From: Chloroflexota bacterium
Lineage (GTDB): Bacteria > Chloroflexota > Anaerolineae > Anaerolineales > Villigracilaceae
Length of the DNA: 5,270 bases
Reading direction: 5' to 3'
Assembly (NCBI GenBank): GCA_026389975.1
Contig: JAPLGV010000517.1
Coordinates: 1 to 5,270, forward strand
The notes under the pieces were generated by a model. It searched no databases. It had not been told where the DNA came from and worked only from the letters and a program-made list of their open reading frames with translations. Both the position numbers and the translations under genes were made by a program. Numbering within the stretch: the first letter of the stretch is position 1; each line of letters opens with the position of its first letter. Of this stretch, positions 1 to 5,270 are shown piece after piece.

Positions 1-55
1 ATCGAAATCAAACAATTACTTTACTTTCCGCTAAAAGTGATAGATTTTTAGCCGG

Positions 56-516
56 TTAGGTGGCTGGACAAGGCCCCAAAGGGGTGTCCAAAGGCATTTT
101 TGCGGGGCGAGCAGCGTTTCCTTTGGGCAAATGGGCCGTGACGGAGTTCTTTTTTCGAAGTTGCCCTGGAAATTGGTAATCTTTCGGAAATGGCTTGCCC
201 ATCAAGATGCGGCACAGGCGTCCTGGCGTCCTTTTAGGCTGGCGATCCCAGAAGTCGGTTGGAATGCCAGCCACTGTGAGCTCAAGATCGAGCCAGCCAG
301 CAAAGCCAATTCGGGTAAACGCTGGATACTTTCATCGGCATGAACAAACTGGCGATGTGCGCCCACCATCTGTTTGGCGCTGAGGGGAATCTGCTCCACC
401 AGCCAGCGGTCTTTGTAGATAGCGCGCACACTCGCGGGTTTGAGCACAAAAGGGGTTACCAATAGCCAGGGCTGATCAAAAGCAGGATCATAGAAGCGGA
501 AACAAAGGTTAGAATC
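56..516 (-). pseudogene. Decayed IS4-superfamily-type transposase, C-terminal remnant (frameshifted)
   Basis: Two minus-strand reading frames together look like the last part of one DDE transposase. The upstream frame is open from about 516 and contains Y-KD-R-WLV-E-QIPLSA-K. This matches exactly the Y-(2)-R-(3)-E-(6)-K signature of IS4-type transposases, whose E is the third catalytic acid. It is followed by an LPELALLAG stretch. This frame runs on to a stop near 202, but the family-like sequence moves to another frame around 268-295, where AGIPTDFWDRQPKRTPGR begins and runs to a stop at 56. That points to a one-base indel. The first two catalytic Asp residues and the N-terminus are missing, because an in-frame stop lies at 517-519 and no transposase-like sequence is visible beyond it. 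No terminal inverted repeats or target duplication were identified. The exact IS family is from memory of the motif; that this is a dead remnant is well supported. Confidence 0.75.
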
Positions 517-567
517 TTATTCAAATAATAGCATAAATAATGACTTTGTCAATCAATTTTACTAAGA

Positions 568-594
568 TATTGGGGACAAGGGTATTGGGGACAA
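568..594. repeat. Direct repeat TATTGGGGACAA x2, 15-bp period
   Basis: The 12-mer TATTGGGGACAA occurs at 568-579 and again at 583-594, separated by GGG. The pair lies between the transposase remnant and the icd promoter, about 40-65 bp upstream of the -10 element. It could be a tandem regulator site or debris of a mobile element. TTGGGGACA-like words are, from memory, common near REP-associated transposases. Nothing here decides between these readings. Confidence 0.6.
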
Positions 595-629
595 ATTCGG
601 GAAATTTTCATCCAACATCCAGCGCAATT

Positions 630-638
630 TGATATAAT
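630..638 (+). promoter_or_regulatory. icd promoter, extended -10 (TGATATAAT)
   Basis: A perfect TATAAT at 633-638 is preceded by TG at 630-631 with one base between, which makes an extended -10. The hexamer 17 bp upstream (610-615, ATCCAA) is a poor -35, as is often the case with extended -10 promoters. Transcription would start near 645 and give a leader of about 22 nt that ends in AAAGGAG (652-658), eight bases before the icd ATG. Confidence 0.6.
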
Positions 639-641
639 CCG

Positions 642-651
642 CGATATATCG
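642..651. promoter_or_regulatory. Palindrome CGATATATCG at predicted icd start site
   Basis: This is a perfect 10-bp palindrome lying between the -10 box and the ribosome binding site, overlapping the predicted transcription start. The position would suit a repressor operator, but a palindrome this short and AT-rich can arise by chance. No regulator family is recognised. Confidence 0.3.
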
Positions 652-666
652 AAAGGAGAACAAACA

Positions 667-2070
<1,404 letters not shown>

Positions 2071-2090
2071 AAAGCAAAAAACGAAAAACA

Positions 2091-2125
2091 AAAGGGTCGT
2101 CTCCTTTGCGAGGCGGCCCTTTTTT
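2091..2125. terminator. Bidirectional intrinsic terminator between icd and qcrC
   Basis: The left arm 2091-2103 (AAAGGGTCGTCTC) pairs with the right arm 2110-2122 (GAGGCGGCCCTTT). The 13-bp stem includes two G-T wobbles and a 6-nt loop (2104-2109). On the plus strand a T run (2120-2125) follows, closing icd 20 bases after its stop. On the minus strand the same hairpin is followed by a T-rich tract (complement of about 2067-2093), so it can also end the qcr operon about 38 bases after the qcrC stop. Confidence 0.85.
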
Positions 2126-2160
2126 AGTAAAGGTTGTTTTGCTTTTTGCCTTTTGTTTTT

Positions 2161-3714
2161 CTACGGCGTAGGAGTCGCTGTGGGAGCCGCTGGCAACTCG
2201 CCGGTCGGGGTGGCGGTCGCGGACAGGGCCGCGGCTTCCTCGGCCGTCTGTGGCATGCCAGCCATCACCCAGCGGGTCAGCATATCCACATACAGCGGGT
2301 TGAGCAGTTTCGTGGGCGGCATCTGGCGGATGACTTTATCCGTAACCGGGTCCTTGCCCTCCTGCCCGTTGATAAGTTTCAGCAGCAGGCTTTCGGGGTC
2401 GCCGGCAGTAATCAGAGGGGCATTGTCGCCGGTGGTCAACATTTCCTGGTAGGAGGTCTCCAGGTAGTTATTGTTCTGCTTCCCGGCCCGGTGGCACGAA
2501 ATGCAATACCGCTTGACCAACGGCTGGATGTGGATATCCCAGGAGGGCACTTCGCCCGGATTCAGCGCCGGGATGGAACTGATCGCTCCGGCAGGCATCT
2601 CAGCGCGGTCATCCCAGCTGTAGCGTAGGAAAGTCACAATGTAATCTATATCGGAAGGCGAGAGTTCGCCGCCGTAGGCGCGGCCAAAAGGCGGCATGGC
2701 ATGCTCTTTTTCCTGCTGGCCGTAGGCGATGATGTTGGCGAGGGTCTCATCGGTAAAGGTGTACATGATGTCTTTGGTGTTAATCGGGTTGAGGACAACG
2801 CCCTCGAATCCTTCCACGCCTATGACCTCACCACCTTCACCCTCTGCACCGTGGCATTCGACGCAGTTGATCGAATACAGGTCTTGACCGAGCAGGATCT
2901 GTTCGGTGAGCGTATTCGCCAACTGGACCTCAGTGCCGGGCGCGGCTGGCGGAGCCAGAATAACCACACCAACGGCCACAACGACCATCAACACTGACGC
3001 AATGACAGCCGTCCATTTTTGCAGGCGGCTGGCAAACGGCGAGGTAGTCCCGGTTCCAGCGGGGTAGTCCCGGTTCCCGGACGGGGCGAGGTAGTCCCGG
3101 TTCTCGCGTGGTAGTCCCGGTTCCCGCACGGGGGACGGGGCACGGGGCTCGGATTTTTTCGCCAGGAATGACGATCCAACCAGAATGATGTAGGCCAGTA
3201 TCGGGATGACCAGACCGGTCAGAAATTGAAGCAGTGTCATCGTGGACATGCCGCTGTCGCCAGAGATTGCGGGGACACCGGAGATGGTCGTTAAGACAAC
3301 CATACTTACAACGAAGACACCCATGATGCCCAGCGCCATGGTACGCCGGGAATAGTGACGGTAAGGATTTTTGTCTATCAATGGCAGGGCGAACAAGAGC
3401 AGGATGGCAAGGCCAGGGATGACTGCCGTGGCAATCCACTCAATTTTTCCCAGCAGCGGGATTTGTCCATAAACGGCAAGGAACTTGAACAGGAACAGGA
3501 AGTACCACTCCGGTTTTGGGACGTAGGCCGAATCGCTGGGGTCTGCTTTCGGTTCGCCCGGCACGCCGATGAAGGTTGCCAGCATAATCAGAATGATAAA
3601 AATCGCCAGTGAAACCAGCAAATCCTTGAAAATGCTGTCCGGCCAGAAGCGCTCGCCTTTTTGCAAGGCGATCTTGTATTTTTCGTGGACGTTCTTCTTT
3701 TGTTCTTCTTTCAT
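2161..3714 (-). CDS. qcrC: Cytochrome b6f/bc subunit IV fused to di-heme cytochrome c
   Basis: Third subunit of a quinol:cytochrome c oxidoreductase, 517 residues. The N-terminal third is subunit IV (the cytochrome b C-terminal half): FWPD at 23-26, ADPSDSAYVPKPEWYF at 57-72 with the Qo-site PEWY (68-71), and hydrophobic helices at about 31-52, 92-113 and 126-146. Two further helices lie at about 160-184 and 234-254, separated by a Pro/Arg/Gly-rich linker (187-232). With the N-terminus inside, five helices place the C-terminal part outside. That part has two heme c sites: C284-VE-C287-H288, with M340 in EHAMPPFG as likely sixth ligand, and C404-IS-C407-H408, with M466 in RQMPPTK as candidate ligand. 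The tail (about 489-517) is Ala/Thr/Pro low complexity ending TATPTP. Bacillus QcrC has the same fusion but is about half as long and carries one heme. The start at 3714 has AGGAG seven bases upstream, overlapping the end of qcrB (12-bp gap). Recognition of the domains is firm; the membrane topology is inferred. Confidence 0.93.
   Translation of the reverse strand: MKEEQKKNVHEKYKIALQKGERFWPDSIFKDLLVSLAIFIILIMLATFIGVPGEPKADPSDSAYVPKPEWYFLFLFKFLAVYGQIPLLGKIEWIATAVIPGLAILLLFALPLIDKNPYRHYSRRTMALGIMGVFVVSMVVLTTISGVPAISGDSGMSTMTLLQFLTGLVIPILAYIILVGSSFLAKKSEPRAPSPVREPGLPRENRDYLAPSGNRDYPAGTGTTSPFASRLQKWTAVIASVLMVVVAVGVVILAPPAAPGTEVQLANTLTEQILLGQDLYSINCVECHGAEGEGGEVIGVEGFEGVVLNPINTKDIMYTFTDETLANIIAYGQQEKEHAMPPFGRAYGGELSPSDIDYIVTFLRYSWDDRAEMPAGAISSIPALNPGEVPSWDIHIQPLVKRYCISCHRAGKQNNNYLETSYQEMLTTGDNAPLITAGDPESLLLKLINGQEGKDPVTDKVIRQMPPTKLLNPLYVDMLTRWVMAGMPQTAEEAAALSATATPTGELPAAPTATPTP
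3043..3124 (-). repeat. Four copies of a 15-bp repeat inside qcrC linker
   Basis: GGTAGTCCCGGTTCC (plus-strand sense) occurs at 3043-3057, 3063-3077, 3090-3104 (last base T) and 3110-3124, with spacers of 5, 12 and 5 bp. GC-rich ACGGGG-like words follow up to about 3147. In the qcrC sense the unit is GGAACCGGGACTACC. Because two of the spacings are 20 bp, copies fall in different frames and encode EPGLP, NRDY, NRDY and GTGTT (protein residues about 197-224). The whole block lies in the predicted cytoplasmic loop between helices 4 and 5 of QcrC. Confidence 0.9.
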
Positions 3715-3726
3715 TTCCGCGCTCCT

Positions 3727-4386
3727 TTATTCGTCCTTGCCCGGGAATTCTGATTCGCCGTGCTTGATGATGAGGAACAGGTGGACGCCAATCAGCCCGG
3801 CCAGTACGGCGGGGAGCACCCAGATGTGGGCCGCGAAGAACCGGCTCAAGGTCAGCGCGCTCAGGTCCGGCCCGCCGCGTAAAGCTTTCAGGATGAAGGA
3901 GCCAATCCAGGGTACACTTCCAGCAATGGCTGTACCGACCGTCGTGGCCCAGTAGGCTTTCTGATTCCAGGGCAGCAGGTAGCCGGTAAAACCCATCCCC
4001 AGCGTGCACAGCAACAGGCCCACACCAATCATCCAGGTCAACTCGCGCGGGTATTTATACGAGGCGGTTACGAAGACCCGCAGCATGTGGATGAAGACAA
4101 CCAGCACCATCACCGACGCTCCCCAGTGGTGGATGCCTCGGATCAGCCAGCCAAAAGCGACTCCATTCATGATGTACTGGATGCTGTCGTAGGCGTGGTC
4201 AGGGGAGGGGGTATAATACACGCTCAAGAAAATACCGGTCGCACCCTGGAGCAGGAACAGGAAAAGGCTGGCCGAGCCAAGCGTGTTCCACCAGTTGCCC
4301 TTCGGTTCGGGGCGGTCGAGGGTAGCTTTATACAGGTCATTCAGAGCGAGACGTTCATCCAGCCAGGCGAAAAGCTTATTCCACAT
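3727..4386 (-). CDS. qcrB: Cytochrome b6-type subunit (cytochrome b N-terminal half)
   Basis: Membrane subunit holding the two b hemes of the quinol:cytochrome c oxidoreductase; 219 residues, close to b6 (about 215). It has four hydrophobic helices at about 36-58, 84-106, 116-138 and 184-208. Heme ligands are H86 and H100 (in RGIHHWGASVMV...FIHMLRVF) and H187 and H202 (in RFFAAHIWVLP...VHLFLI). Spacing is 13 residues between the first pair and 14 between the second, the b6f/Bacillus pattern rather than the mitochondrial one. YKYPRELTWMIG and GYLLPWNQKAYWA match conserved b6 segments around the Qo site. The residue equivalent to Cys35, which anchors heme c_i in b6 proteins, is Thr35 (NWWNTLG). 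The ATG lies five bases after the qcrA stop, and its weak GGAAGGG ribosome site lies inside the end of qcrA, suggesting coupled translation. The C-terminal half of cytochrome b is supplied by qcrC downstream. Confidence 0.95.
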   Translation of the reverse strand: MWNKLFAWLDERLALNDLYKATLDRPEPKGNWWNTLGSASLFLFLLQGATGIFLSVYYTPSPDHAYDSIQYIMNGVAFGWLIRGIHHWGASVMVLVVFIHMLRVFVTASYKYPRELTWMIGVGLLLCTLGMGFTGYLLPWNQKAYWATTVGTAIAGSVPWIGSFILKALRGGPDLSALTLSRFFAAHIWVLPAVLAGLIGVHLFLIIKHGESEFPGKDE

Positions 4387-4391
4387 AATCG

Positions 4392-4886
4392 TTACCCTTC
4401 CAGGAAATGAATGAGCAGCGTGCCGTCCTCGACCTTGACCTGGTCACCGGAAAAACGATCCAGCGGACGGGGCGGCGGGCCGCCCAACACATCGCCGTTT
4501 ATCCCGAACTGGGCATCGTGGCAGGGACAGATATATTCCTGCTTGTCCACATTCCAGTTGACGTGGCAGCCCAGGTGTGTGCATTTATTGGAGAGCACCA
4601 GCGTTTCCGTATCCGACGTGCGCAACACAAACACACCGTAACTGTTGACGCTTTTCTCCCAGCCATTGACTTTGCTGCGTGTGAAAGTAGCCAGGGTCGG
4701 TTTTCCGACCTCGAAATCCACCAGTTTTCCCAGTGGCATCCAGGCGTCAGCCTTGCCTGCCTTGAGCGCTGGATCAATCAGAAAGGCGATGGCCGGCAGG
4801 CCAATTGCCGCACCGATAACCGTACCCACGGCCGCCGTAGTGATTTTGATGAAATCGCGGCGGCTGATGTGATGAGAACCTGCCAT
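4392..4886 (-). CDS. qcrA: Rieske [2Fe-2S] iron-sulfur protein, Tat-exported
   Basis: Electron carrier of the quinol:cytochrome c oxidoreductase, taking one electron from quinol at the Qo site and passing it to cytochrome c. The 164-residue protein starts with a twin-arginine signal-anchor, SRRDFIK (8-14), followed by a hydrophobic helix at about 15-38, so the soluble domain sits outside the membrane. Cluster motifs are C102-T-H104-L-G-C107 and C120-P-C122-H123. C102, H104, C120 and H123 would bind the cluster and C107-C122 would form the usual disulfide; GGPPPRP (135-141) is the conserved proline loop. I chose the ATG at 4886 because AGGAGG lies five bases upstream and it places the Tat motif near the N-terminus. 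The frame stays open to a more distal start at 4964, but that adds 26 unlikely residues and overlaps the predicted promoter. It is the first gene of the operon, in the same order as Bacillus qcrABC. Confidence 0.96.
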   Translation of the reverse strand: MAGSHHISRRDFIKITTAAVGTVIGAAIGLPAIAFLIDPALKAGKADAWMPLGKLVDFEVGKPTLATFTRSKVNGWEKSVNSYGVFVLRTSDTETLVLSNKCTHLGCHVNWNVDKQEYICPCHDAQFGINGDVLGGPPPRPLDRFSGDQVKVEDGTLLIHFLEG

Positions 4887-4909
4887 GCGAACCTCCTGAT
4901 ATGGGATGG

Positions 4910-4919
4910 ATTGTACAAT
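4910..4919. promoter_or_regulatory. Palindrome ATTGTACAAT in qcrA leader
   Basis: This perfect 10-bp palindrome lies 23 bp upstream of the qcrA ATG and about 27 bp downstream of the -10 box, so it is within the predicted leader. It could be an operator or a chance AT-rich palindrome. No regulator is recognised. Confidence 0.3.
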
Positions 4920-4946
4920 AAGAAAACTAGAAATCCACTTAGTATC

Positions 4947-4974
4947 ATTATAAAGACGATTCATTCATCCCCAA
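4947..4974 (-). promoter_or_regulatory. qcrABC promoter
   Basis: On the minus strand TTGGGG (complement of 4969-4974) and a perfect TATAAT (complement of 4947-4952) are separated by 16 bp. Transcription would start near 4940, giving a leader of about 54 nt before qcrA. The -10 is strong and the -35 keeps only TTG of the consensus. No other good promoter is seen before qcrB or qcrC, so this likely drives all three genes. Confidence 0.6.
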
Positions 4975-4993
4975 GAGGATGTCTGGAATGAAT
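4959..4993. repeat. Inverted repeat ATTCATTC / GAATGAAT around the qcr -35
   Basis: ATTCATTC at 4959-4966 and its exact complement GAATGAAT at 4986-4993 are separated by 19 bp and bracket the predicted -35 hexamer of the qcr promoter. The position suits a regulator binding site, but the arms are short and low in complexity. Confidence 0.3.
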
Positions 4994-5014
4994 AATCCAT
5001 GAGTATTGTCACTT

Positions 5015-5042
5015 TTAACTAAAGAAACGAGGATGGGATAAT
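5015..5042 (+). promoter_or_regulatory. Possible promoter for the plus-strand gene at 5238
   Basis: TTAACT (5015-5020) and GATAAT (5037-5042) are 16 bp apart, and TG at 5034-5035 gives an extended -10 context. If used, the transcript would start near 5049 and carry a leader of about 190 nt containing the whole repeat at 5063-5216. It is divergent from the qcr promoter, with its -10 about 90 bp from the qcr -10. Confidence 0.4.
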
Positions 5043-5062
5043 ATACCATGTTAAAATTCTTC

Positions 5063-5216
5063 TGTCGCTGCGAGGAGCCGCGTAGCGGCGACGACGGCGT
5101 ACCCGCTGACATCGTCCCCGAAGGGGAAGGTCCCCGCCGAAGTTCCCCGAAGGGGGAAGGGCAAGCAGTCTCCTCGCTTGCAGGGGGCATCCCGGTGGTT
5201 GTGGCTCGCGATGACA
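5063..5216. repeat. GC-rich dispersed repeat / MITE-like element with hairpins
   Basis: The ends form an imperfect inverted repeat: TGTCGCTGCGAG (5063-5074) against the complement of CTCGCGATGACA (5205-5216), 9 of 12 matching. Inside are four local hairpins: GCCGC-GTA-GCGGC (5077-5089); CCCC-GAA-GGGG at 5116-5126 and again at 5145-5155; and GCAAGC...GCTTGC (5161-5181). TCCCCGAAGGGG is a direct repeat with a 29-bp period. GC content is far above the AT-rich flanks. Reading frames run through it on both strands, but they are artefacts of a stop-poor GC-rich repeat. From memory, elements with TGTCAT(T/C)GCGAG-type ends are scattered through many bacterial genomes; copy number cannot be judged from one window. 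Confidence 0.65.
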
Positions 5217-5237
5217 CATAGTTTTAAGGAGGCGTAG

Positions 5238-5270
5238 ATGGGTCTCAAAAGGAATGTTGGCCTCATGGAA
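5238..5270 (+). CDS. Start of an unidentified gene, cut by window edge
   Basis: An ATG at 5238 follows a strong AAGGAGG (5226-5232) with five bases between, and opens a frame that runs to the window end: MGLKRNVGLME. Only 11 residues are visible. The start of some amino-acid permeases of the APC family (LKRELGL-like) looks similar, but this is too short to name a product. The gene lies directly downstream of the hairpin-rich repeat and is divergent from qcrA. Confidence 0.55.
   Translation, partial: MGLKRNVGLME

Noticed and set aside
1..55. Search for a transposon end or another gene at the left edge
   Set aside because: It is short and AT-rich, with no inverted-repeat partner found near 517-600 and no supported start codon.
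517..666. Small RNA or riboswitch in the icd upstream region
   Set aside because: The predicted leader is only about 22 nt, with no extended pairing beyond a 10-bp palindrome.
2930..3439. A long alternative minus-strand frame across the 15-bp repeats
   Set aside because: It lies inside qcrC, whose own frame has clear domains on both sides. The alternative stays open because the repeat has no stop in any frame of this strand.
4887..4964. Longer qcrA start at 4964
   Set aside because: It would add 26 residues ahead of the Tat motif and overlap the predicted promoter, and it lacks a good ribosome site. The ATG at 4886 has AGGAGG.
4969..4974. Shared TTGGGGA word between the qcr -35 and the direct repeats upstream of icd
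   Set aside because: Only seven bases are shared and the surrounding sequence differs, so a common regulator is not supported.
5048..5221. A 57-codon plus-strand frame (ATG at 5048, TAG at 5219-5221) and three minus-strand frames through 4948-5266
   Set aside because: All run through the GC-rich repeat at 5063-5216, which is open in several frames at once. There is no good ribosome binding site and the composition is typical of translated repeats.

Overview
The window reads as a stretch of bacterial chromosome carrying core energy metabolism, most likely from a Chloroflexota (Anaerolineae-like) organism. This assignment is an inference. It rests on a long, cyanobacteria-like NADP isocitrate dehydrogenase, a Bacillus-order Rieske / cytochrome b6 / subunit IV-cytochrome c operon, a Thr-Pro-Ala extracellular tail of the TPTATPTP type, and a GC-rich dispersed repeat with CTCGC...TGACA-like ends.

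Layout. Positions 56-516 (minus strand) hold the 3' part of a decayed IS4-superfamily-type transposase, broken by a frameshift and truncated at its 5' end. Positions 517-666 are an AT-rich intergenic stretch with a 12-bp direct repeat, an extended -10 promoter, a small palindrome at the predicted transcription start and a good ribosome binding site. They lead into icd (667-2070, plus). A bidirectional hairpin terminator (about 2091-2125) separates icd from a convergent minus-strand operon: qcrA (Rieske protein, 4886-4392), qcrB (cytochrome b6-type, 4386-3727) and qcrC (subunit IV fused to a di-heme cytochrome c, 3714-2161). A promoter for this operon lies near 4947-4974. Beyond it, a roughly 154-bp hairpin-rich repeat (5063-5216) precedes the first codons of another plus-strand gene (5238 to the window edge).

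How the genes work together. Icd makes 2-oxoglutarate and NADPH in the TCA cycle. The QcrABC complex would oxidise (mena)quinol, passing electrons through the Rieske cluster to the tethered c hemes and moving protons across the membrane. The two units are convergent and share no visible regulation.

Most unusual points. (1) QcrC carries two CxxCH heme motifs and five predicted membrane helices. (2) A 15-bp repeat occurs four times inside qcrC and is read in all three frames without a stop. (3) QcrB has b6-type heme-ligand spacing but lacks the cysteine that anchors heme c_i. (4) Icd has an internal insertion of about 47 residues. (5) A structured repeat sits directly upstream of a gene start. 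I see no defence system, CRISPR array, RNA gene or wholly new gene system here.
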